DNA of 64,000 nt from Phallusia mammillata (Eukaryota > Chordata > Ascidiacea > Phlebobranchia > Ascidiidae). The notes beneath the pieces were generated by a model. The model was not told the DNA's origin and searched no databases. It was given only the letters and a program-made list of their open reading frames with translations. Below are positions 37,379 to 58,123 of the stretch, in pieces; the first letter of the stretch is position 1, and the number at the start of each line of letters is the position of its first letter. A program made the position numbers and the translations under genes. The stretch covers positions 14,637 to 78,636 of the forward strand of contig QLIY01000344.1 in the NCBI GenBank assembly GCA_003260075.1, in the 5' to 3' direction.

Positions 37379-40300
37379 CCATGAACTCAACAGGTGTTTA
37401 CGGTTCAGCTGTAGTGAAGTACTTAACCGTTGGATATAATCAGCCACGGGGCTTGCAATCCGAAACCTGGAAGGTCACAAACATTTGATTCGTTGTCGCC
37501 TTTTCTCGGTTTCCCTTTCGGACAATACGGGCGAGACGCGTAAAGTAAACCTAACGGGCCCAAGCTAAGGCGTGTGATGTGCAGGGCCTTGAATAATTGA
37601 TGAGAGACGCGTGGAAAGTAACCATGTTTGGTATCAAGATCGATTCGCGCACCAGCGTGGGTTAAGGAACACTGAATCGGGGATGCGAACGTTTGGACTG
37701 GTACACACGGAATACATGTGGTAGCCGATGGGATAAGAATTTGCGGAATTCGTAGACACGAAACGTTTATTTGCTTTACGTTGCAACGAAGACGATTTCT
37801 TGTTGATCCGAAATTGCGCCATTCTCACACTTTGGGGAGCGTGTTACGAGCCGGGCGCACAATACTCGTGTTTCGACGACTTTCGCAACACAAAGGCCTC
37901 GTGTCGGTTCCCGTGGGTAAGGAGAAAGGAGTTCGAAGGCCCCTTGAGTGCTTCGCCTGGCAATTGCTCTGACAGGGGTGAAACAGTGAACAAACAGTCT
38001 CTTCATTGCCACTCGGCCGGCTACAGATATGTATGGAATGCGGAACGACCGGGCAAAGTGTCAAACAAACAAGAAGCGAAAAATTCCGGGTGTCAAATCG
38101 GCCATCGGAGTTACTAGGAATTCATCGCTTGATGTTGTTTCGCAATGTCAATAGTGTAAACTGCTCTAGGCACCTATTTGATATTTAGTAAACTTGATGA
38201 TACCATCAAATCTCTACTACTGCATGGGTGATAACATCTGATCAGCAACGTTATCCCATTAATCACTGAAAACCTATCTGGCCATACATTAAACATCTGC
38301 CAACAAACAACCGACGTTCCCGTCCCATATTTTACAGCGGTAAAAAACTACTCCCAAAACTTTTTGTCGTAAACAATATTTCATGCTTTTACGAAAATTC
38401 CACGTTGTTTAAAAATTTATAAGAATGCTTAGAACTGCGTCAGTTATTCCACTCGGCGCTGGATGCCTGGCATACTCGGTAACGTTATCCACGCCTCATT
38501 GGCAGATCAAGCTGTGTTTGCTCTCTTCCCATTGGTACACCCTGTGTTTCGTCGGCGGTCTCGTAATCAAGCATATCCTCCTTAATACAATTAGGCGGAG
38601 GTTGTTCATCGGTAGCATAGTGTATAGATGTGCCTCAAATCGAGTTGTTTATCGCAGGGCGCGTTCTCTGGGCGCTAGCTTCATCCGGACGTCGCCCTCT
38701 TCCATGAGTCACTGTCTCGTTAAACAACTCCCGTCGAGATCAAACGACGCGGGCTGTCGCTCTGTCGCGTTTCATGTTGCGAAAAACCTAACCACCCTTC
38801 CCTTATCCCCCTGCCACAAGCTCGGGCTGATTTGCGACAAGGATAAGTTTTTTTTACGACCGGAAATTGCCCCCGCACTAACCAAGTCCACGTAAACTTG
38901 TGAGCTTTTTCCGTTTCTTTTAATCCTTTCCGCAAATTAAAATAAGAACGGGGATCAGTAAGCGTAATCCCTTGTCAGTTGTTTTATGGGATTAAACGTG
39001 TGTGAATGTGTTATTAAAACAAACAAAAAAACAACAACAAAGAAATGATTGTTAAATAAACATTACTTTTTGAAAATGTCTACTGTTATCAGTCGAATAA
39101 AAACGCGTTGATAGGTTTACTTCACATGTAAGTTTCGTGACTTTATGCTTTATGTAAACTCTTTCTATAATTCTTATCGGTTGTTAAAACGTCTACCACA
39201 AATTATATCCACTTCACTTATGGCTTCTTACAGTTATATCACTACATTAAATTGCTTTTTAAACTTACCTGTTGCATAATCTTTGGGCGTTTTCATCATG
39301 TAAGAGCACCAAAGGTGTGTGTTTTAAAAATGCTTGGAATGATGAGCATTCTGTTTCGGCATCAGAGAGTGAATGATTGATTGAATGGTTAAAATAAGCT
39401 TCGTTCAGTCCAAGTCAACTGTTCGTTCAAGTCAGTTAAATTTTTTTCGGGTCGGTTTGCGTAGCATGCTCTTTTCGCGCCACTGGAGCAAAAGATGTTC
39501 AGAAAACTGTACAAATTACGAGCGCGGGTTATTTCGCGTGTAGTTCATGTTGTTTTTGCGCTGTTGCATTTAAAGTGCTAAAATAAGTTACACAAGGTGT
39601 AATAATCATAAACCGCACTCTTGACCAAACCTGAAATTAGTGGAAAATTATCTGGTCATGAAAGTAAATTACATGTTATCAGAGGTATGTTTTGTTCGTG
39701 GGGCGTGCTTTTCGGTATGAATAACATTGATGCCTATTTATATGTGTGGTACAGCTCAACATAGATACATGGTGCAACACACAGGCATCTTAATTAGCGT
39801 AGACAGCGGATTGCCAGAGCGATCAGACAGCAATTGATAGACAGTCCCACAAACGTTACCAACTGACAAACAAGTTACAGACAGCGCGGGCGGGCAGGGC
39901 TTATCTCCCTCCCTATTTTCTCTCGCTCCAAAAGTTGATCGACTTTCAAAGAGAGCAAGGGAGGAGCCTAAAAAAGTTGTTTGTGAGCTGATCGCCTAGC
40001 GCCCGTGCTTCGGGATTTCCCTAACACCTTCTTAAGTTCGATGGCGCGGAACCTTAGGGCCTGTGATCAACGAAGGTCAGTGAGGGGCATGGCTTCACAC
40101 TTCAACTGTGATCTCATCGCCGTGGAGTGCCATGGACTTAACGCGTTGGCGGTCTTGACATCGGTTTCACCACAGGCTAAACTGTGCTGCTCACTTGTTT
40201 ATAAAACTGTTTCCGACGAGGTGGCGCAGGTCTGTGTATTTTTGTTGCTAAGCGCCGAAAGGTGTTGGTTTCGAAAGAGCTGATAAGTACAAAGCGCCCT

Positions 40301-41095
40301 TGTTGCCTTCCGCAAGTTCAGCGCTCCCTTGAAAACTCGGAAATGCCGCGAAGCTAGTGTACACAAACGGGTCACCAGAAGGGACAACTAAATCAATGGG
40401 CATAAACGGCCTTAAAGTTCAACTGTAGACAAACTATTGTGTAAGTTACGAGTCTGGTATATCGGTGCAAGGATATAAACCTGACTTATCGAATACGTGT
40501 AGTTCCAAACTATTTTGTCAGAGCAAATTAGTTTTGACCAAAAATGCTCTCGGATTTGTATTACGCTGTGGCCCACGTAACATTTTAACGACAAAACACC
40601 AGCTTTGATCGATGGGTGAGACGAACAAACAAGCACTTACTGTCAAAAACCATGGTCTTGTCGCCGTGGAGGTAATTGATTCAAACAGAACGAGCTCGAA
40701 TAATTCGATTTGGCTCGATGAGATAAGAACATAACAATCAATAAAGGCGAGCAGAACAACGGCACAGGCAATGAAAACAAAACAACAATTTAGTGTCAGT
40801 CATTTTACGTAACCTTCTATTGATCGAGAAGCTTAGACTTCTATAACCTCTAAATTGCGCTTATAATATATTCGTGCTGGAAACCCCCTCTCTATTAGGG
40901 GTATGGCATTATAGCTGGGGAAACACTTTTAAGATAATTTTGATTTTGGTCAACATGTTTTTCGCCCAATATACGACGTTCACGATCGTTACAGGAAATA
41001 ATACCTTTTACGTAAACAGGCTCAGTTGCTATTTCAAGACGTGTGCGACCAGGGCAACATACATTGTTATCTCGTCAATTGCCATAGCGCTTTAA

Positions 41096-41149
41096 CACGT
41101 GACCGCGCCTTAATTTAGCTCATTACGACTGCGCGAAGCGGGTCACGTG
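41096..41149. promoter_or_regulatory. paired inverted CACGTG E-boxes
   Basis: CACGTGACC at 41096-41104 and its reverse complement GGTCACGTG at 41141-41149 face each other, 36 bases apart. CACGTG is the binding word of USF/MYC/TFE-type bHLH-zip factors. It lies about 1.5 kb before the Jun start codon. The link to Jun is inferred from position only. Confidence 0.45.
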
Positions 41150-41771
41150 TCGGGATACGGTCTCTAGTTGTCGTGCTGTTTGCCTTTCTTCGTCGGAGGT
41201 AAAGCTGTAAAAAGCCATCGCAAACCAATCGGGCGCAAATATAAAGCTTTCCGTGCAGTGCTCGAATTCATTTGTGCTATTGTTCAGGCCAGATAGAAGA
41301 ACATGAATTATGACGAAGCAGTTATAAGGGCAGGCAGATTAATTGTCTGTGAGATTCTAAGTTGCCTAAATAATTTGCTTTCGGTTAGATTTGGTACAAA
41401 ACTAGTCCATTACATTCAGGCGCCAATAAACTAAGAAACGTTTGTTTAACTTTTAAAGCATGTTTAGTTGAGTATTGTTTGGCAGAAATGTGTGTAGACA
41501 CAAAAGTCATCATTAACATTCCAATACAATTTACAGTTTAAACCTGTTTACCTGTGGAATAGTGAGGGTAGAATTTCAGGTGAGGCGTGTCAAAGCTTCG
41601 CTGTGCTTCGAATCACATGAATGCGTTTCTTTTCTCCCACAGTGCTTCATGACGTACCCCGTTTGCCCAGGCTCTTGTGTGTGTGTCGATATCGAAGCCT
41701 TCGCGAGGCGCGGCGAGAAGAAGTCTAGCCCTCTCGCGCGCGTTTCTTTCTTGTTGTCCTTGCGAGGTCAT

Positions 41772-42021
41772 ATGACTCCCTGACGTCATGGGCGGCCAAT
41801 CGGTGCTGCTCTGAGAGACGTCAGTCTTTAAAAATAATCGATCTCTTTCTCCCGCCGCTCGTTGCTTGATTCAAGGCCGAAAAAGGGCCCGCTCTCGTAC
41901 AAATTGCAATGCGCCGCTGTTTAGGTGTGCAGTTGAATTCGTTCCCGTGGCAAGAGGGAAGCTGAGGCTTCTCGAATTTTCGGGCGATGTTGCGTTGTAC
42001 GCACGTGCGCTCTATTTTTAA
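41772..42021 (+). promoter_or_regulatory. likely Jun proximal promoter (CRE/AP-1, CCAAT, MEF2 motifs)
   Basis: In order: TGACTCC (AP-1-like, 41774-41780), a consensus CRE TGACGTCA (41781-41788), CCAAT (41796-41800), a second half CRE GACGTCA (41817-41823), a MEF2 word TTAAAAATAA (41828-41837) and another, CTATTTTTAA (42012-42021). Both MEF2 words fit YTAWWWWTAR. The vertebrate JUN promoter is known for a CRE-like AP-1 site, a CCAAT box and a MEF2 site, which allow autoregulation by Jun/ATF2 and stress or growth-factor input. The same set here, about 650-890 bases before the ATG, suggests conserved control. The transcription start is not visible. Confidence 0.6.
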
Positions 42022-42665
42022 ATTAGTTGTTAGAAAGAGTTTTATACAACTGTGGTGTCATGAAGTTGTTTTTTACTTGTATATATTGAAGTTTGTTTCT
42101 AAACCCGTTTTGTTATAATTTTTCAGAACCTTAGCATACAAGTGATAAACAGTGTTATATTGCCGTGTAACGGAAGACGTCGCGCCTGGCTGTAAGGAAG
42201 CTTACTTGAAGAATAGCAGCCATCCATCTGGAAGCAAAGCACCCTTCGTGACAAAGGATCGTGACCAAGCCTTTCTACGTACGCAGCGAACCCCCTGTCG
42301 CAAAAAGCACCGCACGTTCGCTCGAAAGGAAATTGTCAAGCAAGCAGAGGAGTGCTTGTAACACGCTGAAGATTTGACTCTGTCCCCCCATTTCTACGAG
42401 TGAAAATCGACTTGTGCACCCACGAGCGTGTAGCACAATCGTCATCAACGAGCACTGAGTCATCTTCCACAACAGTAAAGCATCGGCGCGGACCAACAGA
42501 AACTAGATAGGAAGAGGACTAGTCATTGCCCACTGCTATCTGCCTGTCCGGAGCCTCCCACTTCTCTCTTTCATTGCTCTTGTGCAGAGCGAAGTGAGTC
42601 CCGCTATTGTTTAGACCGCCGCGGTCTGCTGCTACCTATATACCAGTGCACGCTTCGACAGCGTT

Positions 42666-43390
42666 ATGGAAGTAGCGTTTTATCACGACGACCCGAGCAA
42701 CAGATTATCAGGCGCGTACGACCCGCAGTCTTCACCGGGTTCAGTGGAAAGCATAAACAGCACGGACGCCGGACCCGTATCCGCAATAGCGACAGTACCG
42801 CCTGCCTATCGCCATTATTCTGAGCACGACTTTAACAAAGCAAGTGCCCTAAAAGGAATGAGTTTGAGCTTGAACGGTGAGGGAATAGATTACGGAAGGC
42901 AACACCAGCACCAACACCAGCAGCACTTGGGCACTTTGCCCAATGGTAGTGTTATAACTACTAATCCATGTACTGTACCAGCCAGCGGTTTTCAGCAAAC
43001 AGGCGTTATAACGAACTCCTACGCAGCGCTGAGTGACGCCACAGGCAACAGTTTAAGTGTGAACATTCCTGACAACGTTAACGGAGGCCTATCAGGCTCA
43101 ATTTCAACACCCGACGTACTGAATATGCTCAAAGCCACGTCGCCCGACTTTGAGAGGCCGCTGTCACAGAGCAGTCAGGTCGAATCGGGAAGCAACTTTT
43201 ACCGGAACGTCACGCAGGAGCAGGAAATGTACGCACAAGGGTTTGTTCGTGAACTTGAGCGCCTGAAATCGCAGAGTGGAAGCAACCCGAACATTGCGGC
43301 CTCGGCCATGACACATTCGCCCAGTGGTGCGTCGCACTGTTCAGTGATAACATCGGGAATTCAGCAACAGCAGCAGCAGCAGCAGCAGCA

Positions 43391-43462
<72 letters not shown>

Positions 43463-43931
43463 CTCGCCCGACCCCTACTACCGCGAGCATCAACAGCATG
43501 ATAACCCGAGCACCAGCGGTCTTGGCTCGAGCCAAACCATTCACCACATGGGCAACATGCCTCACCCTAACGCCCGGATACCGCCTCACGGATCTGTGAT
43601 ATCGCACATGAAGGAGGAACCGTCGCAGATTGTTCCAGTAATTTCGAAATCACCCCCCATGTCGCCGATCGACCTCGAGCACCAGGAGCGCATCAAGACC
43701 GAGCGCAAGCGCATGAGAAACCGCGTGGCCGCTAGCAAGTGTCGAAAACGCAAGCTGGAGCGCATTTCCCGCCTCGAAGATAAAGTGAACAACCTGAAGA
43801 ACCAGAACCTCGAACTGTCGACAAACGCCAACCTCCTGCGACAGCAAGTGGCCGAGCTCAAGTCGAAGGTGATGGCTCATGTAAATTCGGGTTGTCAGCT
43901 GATGATGAGTCAGCAACAAGTCACTTTCTGA
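42666..43931 (+). CDS. JUN: transcription factor Jun (AP-1 bZIP), single exon
   Basis: One uninterrupted exon of 421 residues, as in vertebrate JUN. The start MEVAFYHDD matches METTFYDD of vertebrate Jun. Residues 60-70 (KGMSLSLN) match the JNK-docking delta region. [20 protein letters not shown] at about 155-175 keeps two proline-directed sites equivalent to Ser63/Ser73. [19 protein letters not shown] follows, as in Jun. The C terminus has the b[23 protein letters not shown], then [19 protein letters not shown], then a leucine zipper to about residue 400. It ends [16 protein letters not shown], very close to vertebrate Jun. The protein binds TRE/CRE DNA in the nucleus as a homodimer or with Fos/ATF. 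Odd feature: about ten Gln and 24 Gly from the CAG/poly-G tract at 43362-43462, which may be partly artefactual. Confidence 0.97.
43362..43462 (+). repeat. (CAG)n followed by 72-base poly-G inside Jun
   Basis: CAACAG then CAG units up to 43391 run straight into G from 43391 to 43462. The frame stays open and would encode polyglutamine then 24 glycines. The length equals a multiple of three only in context (one G ends the last CAG, two start GGC). Compare the 69-C run at 12249-12317. Confidence 0.95.
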
Positions 43932-44720
43932 GTCCAAAATAATCCGTAGGTTTGCGGAATATGAGGAACTCGCCTGCTTTGGGGCATGGGCGCCTTGCTG
44001 CTGGATCAAATCGAGGGCGAGGACGGAAAGATGAGACGCCCCCGAAAGACGAATAAGTACATTTTCTTGTCGTTTTATTTATTTATTCCTGTTTATTTGC
44101 CGTTACCTTTTACCACTGGCACATCAAAAAGCAGTCTCGCACTAAAACTGTTTACGCAGAAGAAACTGTATCTATCATATCCGCCGTACCCTGTAAGCGC
44201 ACATGTTATTTTTCTATCAGTTTTAAGGTTGCGCGTGTGACCACCGGACGCAACAAGTGTCGGCACCCGTGAAAAGGCTGCTACCCTCGTTTGTTTGCTC
44301 GCCAGTCCTATGAAATCTTGTTATTTGCACGACCTGCTGTTGTTGTTGTTGTTGTTCCTCTTGAGTTCGGCCTTCGAACGGCTTAAGTGCCTTTCGGCTG
44401 TAATCATATGCTTTCCACCTTTTGCCCGCTTTTAGGAAAACGACTAGGACCCTTTATTTATTTCTTCGCGCTGCGATTTGACCCTACACCATCCGCCAAC
44501 ACTCGTATAGTTCCAAAAAGCGACGCACTATTGTATTTTTACACACTAAACAATCTCACACCTATTTATGTTTGTCGTCGCTTAACGCGAAGACTTTTTC
44601 CCATCCTGTGTTTCCGATATGGTCCGCGATCTAAAATGCACTCCCATTTCACCTTGTTCGTTCTACTTTTGTTTTTTGTTTTTCATTTTACTTTATCCTT
44701 CGCAATATTGAACAAGTGAT
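43932..44720 (+). other. Jun 3' UTR with AU-rich elements
   Basis: After the stop, ATTTATTTATT at about 44077-44088, GTTTATTTGC just after it, TTTATTTATTT at about 44455-44463 and CTATTTATG at about 44561-44569 form AU-rich elements. Such elements make JUN and other immediate-early mRNAs short-lived. There is also a (TTG)n run at 44338-44356. No clear AATAAA is seen, so the end is uncertain. The 110-codon frame at 44387-44719 looks like chance. Confidence 0.5.
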
Positions 44721-47700
44721 TGCCAATGCAATACTCTAAATGTTGTTTTGGTGTTAGTGAAGAGTCAACAGCAATGGCAGGACTAAGTTTAGTTTTGGCA
44801 AGCGCTGCGCCCGGAACGTCAACGCTAGTCGTAGTAAACAAATCGCGTCGAAAAGTAAATCTGGCGCAATTGACAGCAGCGTGAGATCCCAGTCAGCACT
44901 ACGACGACAGATAACGAGCCCGAAGGCAAAAAAGTGCCGAGATAAAGTTACTCCATTCCCGCGTCAATGACGTAGGTTCGACGGCAAAACACGACGTCAG
45001 AGAACAAGTACGCGCGCATTGCACCAGGCCTGAGGCAAATTCAAAATAACATCATACGATAAACGTTTTCTGGCCAGGTTTTTGTTTAACGCTGTGACAA
45101 TGCAGCTTTAGCTTGTCGTTTTCACATCGTACAACTGCCCGATCAAAAACTTCCTGCTTCACAGCTGACGTCACACACATTTGCCACATCTCGAAAATCG
45201 TCGACGGACTTATTTTTAACCTCCGTATCCACTTTGTTTAAAATACGTCACGAAATTGGCTCTTATGGGGCCCTGGTCCAATCCGTGATAGGTTGCAGGA
45301 CGACCCACTCCCGTATCTTGATAATGTAAACATGAAAAGGGACGAAAATAACTTTAAACCCCAACAGACGATGGCTTGTAGAAAAACAACATGCCCAAAA
45401 CAGAAGTGTCTGGTTTTAAATGTATTTAGAGTTTGGATTTGCCAGGGCTCTTAACGTAACGAATAAGTGTGTTTACCTGTTGGAAGCATGTTTTACTTTC
45501 GAGCAACACTTTTATTTCCGCGAGAGCACCCACTTGTTTTCCTAAAAGGAATCCAGGCAAATTTTTCGAGAACCACATTCTTACTCCATTCGAAAGCTGG
45601 ACCTTTGAAATGACAAAAACTGAAAACAAAACGTCCAGGAAAGTTTCGATCGCATGATTCAGGATCTGGAAACACTTTTTGTCGCAACCACTTGGTATTG
45701 GGATCGACTGGGCCTGTGTTAAACAGCTGCAGTAAATAGAGGAAGCAATGACGTTTCCATGTTTACGCGATGAAAATCCGGCCCTCGGGGAGCTAAAGGG
45801 GGAACCTAAGGTCTTGCAACGACTTCTGGTGTGGAAAACCTATTCATTGGGTTCTGTGCAAGGCACACGCCAATCCCAGGGAAAGACAAGCAATCGCATT
45901 TGAACGCTGTGGCATTGATTTCAGCTGGGCGTCTACTTCTATCGGGCCTATTCGTTTACGTCACAACTAGATTGTGTCAAAACTTCCGGCGCAAGCTGTT
46001 CGCTTGGCGCGCGTGTGTGTGCCTCCATCAGCGTTACGCATGTGCCGAGTGTATGTGCGCGAGCCTACAACAGAACAACTACAGAGCAAAGAACACCGAC
46101 CATCAATTGTTCTGTTATTCCTATTGTTTAAACAACGCGTTAAACCGCGATCGCTGGGCCTTCATGTTTAAACTCGATGCGATCGGGTGAGGTGAATAGT
46201 TTCACGTCATAAAAGAATAAGTTTGTTAAACTTTTCGACGCACACCCGACAATGGTAGACAATACAATCGTGATATTGTTTACAAAACCTGCGACCATCA
46301 AATATTGTGCCCAGAAAGGTAAACACGCTCAGAGATATTTCCTCAATTACTCGGGCACAAAATTCGTCAATTGACCAGGATTTTTAACACGTTTTTTTTC
46401 AAATTCGCTTTCCTGGTTTTATTAGTTTGTCCGGAAAAAAAATCTCGTGTAATGTATATTTTATGAACATTAAAGATAAACATATACCAGTAGTTTCTAA
46501 TATGACTAATGTTTCCGCTGGGAAAAAGGAAAATTGGTATACATAAAGCTTCTCCTAAGCGAAATTCCTTTTGGCAAAAGGTCATATTCTGCTACAAGGT
46601 ATTTTCATTAATCTCAACTTTTCGTCGGAGCATCGATAAGTTCTCGATTAAAAACAACTCACAAAATCTCCTAAATGCCACAATTACCCGACGGAATTGC
46701 CCAAACACATATTGCGGGCGAATTCAGAGAACAGTTTCAGGTTTGTGGATTGCTACATCTTAAACCCATGAGAGAAGGGCATTGAGCCGCGGGGGCCGCG
46801 AGTGTGATTCACCCACCCAAAGAAGAAAAGCACGTTTGGCGGTCAAAACCTTCGCCGAAGGTTTTTTCCATTTTGCTTGTTGGACAGGCAAACTTATTTG
46901 TACACGATACACAGATCTTCGTTGATAAGATTACAAAGCTCTGTTGCGGCTAGGAAGTGCGAAATAAATCCTGTCGCTTACCACCAAGCCAGGCTACTTA
47001 GGTTTGTCATTTCTGCTCTTGGCATGGCAACCAGTGAAACCACGTGGCAGATATAGATTTGCCCACTGCCTGAAGATTTGATTTGTAATCTTCTTAACTT
47101 AGTTTTTTATAAGTTTCGGTGAGAAGTTAATTTCTGCCTGAGCAGTAGAACAATTGATCTTTGTGGAACGCAATCTCACGTCATTTTTTAATTTTCAGTT
47201 TCATTGTTTTAAATTTTATTTTTCGCCACTTTTGTATGACAAATCACGCACATTATAGCCAGCTTAATTTGCATCGTAACGCGATACCACCGACCCATTT
47301 GGGTAACGCTGCTCGCGATGAAGTTTGTTCGCAATTTTCTTGTTACTCGCATTAACATTTAATTAGAAACTAATGATTTCGACGAAACGTTTGTCGGTGT
47401 ACAGCAATGTTGTTGGGGGAATACTTGTTGAAAAGCAACGAGGTAAATTCTTGTCGCTTTATCCCGTTTTCACGGAAGTAAATCGCTCTTTAAAATTCTA
47501 ATGACAATCGGAACCGATGGGGTTTTACGCGCTTGCGTTGCCCAGCTGACGTAGTACAGCATCGTGCTCGTGATTGCTTATTAGGCAAGATAGAAGGACC
47601 CCGGAGTTGGTCACTGCATGACAGATGTCGTGACAGGAAGCCAGGGCTCCCCTCGACTTCCAGGGTCACGATTTTGCCTCTCGGAAATAAGTCCCATTTG

Positions 47701-48700
47701 CGATTCCCACAAGAGGCTTCGTTCAGGGGTTGTGATGCGGGTAAGTGGCAATGATCAGTAATTAATGAGATGTTCTGCCCAAGTACAGACTTGTCTCGAT
47801 TTGAACTCGCGGTCAGTCGTATAAAGTCTTCAAATAGCGCGTTCAAAATAGACATGATGTAACTTTGGAACAGTTGCAATGTGTTTTGCAAATCAAAAAT
47901 ACACTACAAATAAAAGTCGTTTATCCTTGTAAGACTATGATGACCTGTTAAATTGTTTTTAGGCAATCCAAAAATAACATTATGCTTAAGTAGTGTTTTA
48001 GAATAGTATTGGATTACGACACAAATGCGACACACAATAAATTGCACTACCCCGATGACGTTTACTTGAGATTCATTTTTGCCTTTGCCCTTTTGAGTAT
48101 TAAAAGTCCCCGCAAAAATCTAAAGCACTTCCGCCCCAATTGATGTCACAGAAATTTAATGTACGCACTATTGTTGGTGAAAGAGGGGACAAACGCATTA
48201 CTTTCTTCCGGCACCACTTTCATATGCGAACAGCGATATGGCTAAGTAGCATGATGTGATTGTGCAAAGGGAAACGGCCAATCGGAAGTAAAACAATTGT
48301 GACATTCAACTTTTAATGTCAAGTTAACATTACTTTTAACACATAAAAAATACTATAAAAGCTTTGTTATGGAAAAACCTTTGTTGCTAACTTTTATGAC
48401 CAGTCTGCCCACCATAATTTTCGAAACAAATTGGCCACAACTCACCTTTTGCACAGAATGCACACCTTAATTTTCCATAATTCGGTTTTGTAAGTACATG
48501 ACGTATTAGGTTTATTACATTAACAACTATTGCCCAAAAAATTAACAGACAGTTTGTTGTCTAAGTGCGACATACAGTGGAACTTTCAAACAGTTTAACG
48601 TTCGCGTGGTGTCAGTAAAGAAAAAAGGATTGACCTAAAGTTGCCTGTGACCAATGTTGTGACTTACGGAAGGCAATTAATATTGCTCGCGTGACAGAAG
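44721..48700. other. intergenic region between Jun and the ACOT gene
   Basis: About 4 kb. Open frames at 45831-46190 and 47490-47891 lack domains and splice context. A consensus-like CRE half site and several TGACGTCA-like words (near 44967 and 45164) are present but isolated. Nothing else recognised. Confidence 0.4.
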
Positions 48701-49107
48701 ATGACTTCGTTTTATGTGTCGATGCCACGGTATGACTCAGGTAAACATAGTTTAGTTGTAACAATATTTGGTAGTTACCTAGGCCTCATCTGAACTAAGC
48801 AATGTCAAAAGGTAAACGGGGTAAATCCCCTAATTATTTTGTGTAATTTCGGTAACTAGCTTGTTTATTGCAAGGTTGAAAAAGATTACTGTTTGCTGGT
48901 AATCCACTGTAAAATGTAGCAACATGCTCACAGTGAATTGTGCCATACAGAATGTTGTTGAGTGTTTATGGAAGACGCCACAAAAGGTTTAAAAACGATT
49001 ATCATTAAATGTTTTGTGATATAGGGCCTGTACTCTGTTTACAACTTTACAAGTTTACAAGTTTATTGTCGATTTGCAGCATTTATAAAAAAAAATCGTC
49101 TTTACAG

Positions 49108-57002
<7,895 letters not shown>

Positions 57003-58123
57003 TACAAATTAACACAATTGATACGAGGTGAGCTTAATTATATACTGCATTACTGCACTAGTGTACACTTGCCTAAAATTAATCTTTTTTACAGTTTTTA
57101 TAATTTCAATTGATTGAGGTGATATGCTCCTTCCTGTCGATGTTGTTTACATTTAAATGCACTTGATGATACATAATAAAGGTTATTTTTGTTTGTGTTT
57201 TTTGCCATATGTTGAACTCTGCCATTCTAAGCCTGCAGCTGAAGCAATTACCCACATTAGCCTGTTGCGCTATTGACATTTAACACTTCGGCGCCAAGGT
57301 TTTTAGCTTGCTATGCATATGAACTTTGTAAATTTCCACACAGCGCTTATAATGTATTTTCCATGTGATTGATTCATCCGCTGTATTTGTTATTTATTTT
57401 CGATTTTAATTAATTTTAAACTTTAACTGATTGTACTATTAAGTGGTTCGAAAAATTACTATAGGAGCTGGGAACTAAATAAAGTTTCATTTTTACAGCT
57501 TACCAGAGCGCTAATTCTTGCAATGTGGCATTCGTAAAAATCAATGTGTGATAACTTTGCAAAACACTTTAGTGGTTTGTGTAGTTTACAACTTATTCTC
57601 AAAATCTATTTTGTGAACCTCATTTTTTTGCTTAACCGAAGAGCAACTTTACACAAACGCAATAAAGCGAACAACTATCCTCAAAAAATATATGTAACTC
57701 TGTGTAATTTTATTCACACCATCACACGAACAGTAATCTGCCATGAGCAACTGATAGTGTGCGCTATAGTATTCTCACACTTAAACACAATCCTAAATGT
57801 ACACCTAATGTGTAGTTTTATTGATTTTGTATTTCTCATGTTTTGTTGTTTTCTTGTGTTTTATTGAAATGAACTTTGACAATGGTATGAAAATTAGCGT
57901 TCGTTTGTGATTCTAATACAGTTCCATGAAACCTCTATATTCGAGGTTAATTTCCTGTTTTGTTGCGGTCGTTCCACTATCACCGACATACATATGGGGC
58001 TCATGGCCTCATAGAGGTGTTTTTTGTCTGACATATCATTAATGACGGTTAAAAGTTTTGATTGGTTTTAAAGCCAAGAACAGTGGCGAAAAAATCAGTA
58101 CACAAATAACAAGCATTTTTGAT
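57003..58123. other. ACOT 3' UTR and convergent intergenic spacer
   Basis: The ACOT gene (plus) and the CAP/TSR gene (minus) end towards each other here, about 1.1 kb between stop codons. AATAAA occurs at 57175-57180 and 57478-57483 on the plus strand. The 107-codon frame at 57544-57867 is AT-rich with no recognised domain. Confidence 0.5.

Larger units (their letters stand above)
17058..41080. other. about 24 kb gene-poor region upstream of Jun
   Basis: I find no gene here that I can support. GC-rich blocks at about 22.9-23.4, 28.8-29.9, 35.4-35.8 and 37.7-38.9 kb carry overlapping open frames on both strands (up to 183 codons at 28835-29386). They have no domain, no consistent splice sites and no good start, so I read them as chance frames in GC-rich DNA. 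The region holds most of the poly-G/poly-C spaced duplications. It may also contain distal control elements for Jun or non-coding RNA; sequence alone cannot show this. Confidence 0.5.

Noticed and set aside
38425-38895. 156-codon open frame as a gene
   Set aside because: No domain, no splice or start context, cysteine- and arginine-rich low-order composition in a GC-rich block; chance frame more likely.
44387-44719. 110-codon protein downstream of Jun
   Set aside because: Lies in the likely 3' UTR, has no domain and a hydrophobic C-terminal run that reflects T-rich sequence.
57544-57867. 107-codon hydrophobic protein between ACOT and the CAP/TSR gene
   Set aside because: AT-rich spacer, hydrophobicity follows from base composition, no domain or conserved feature.
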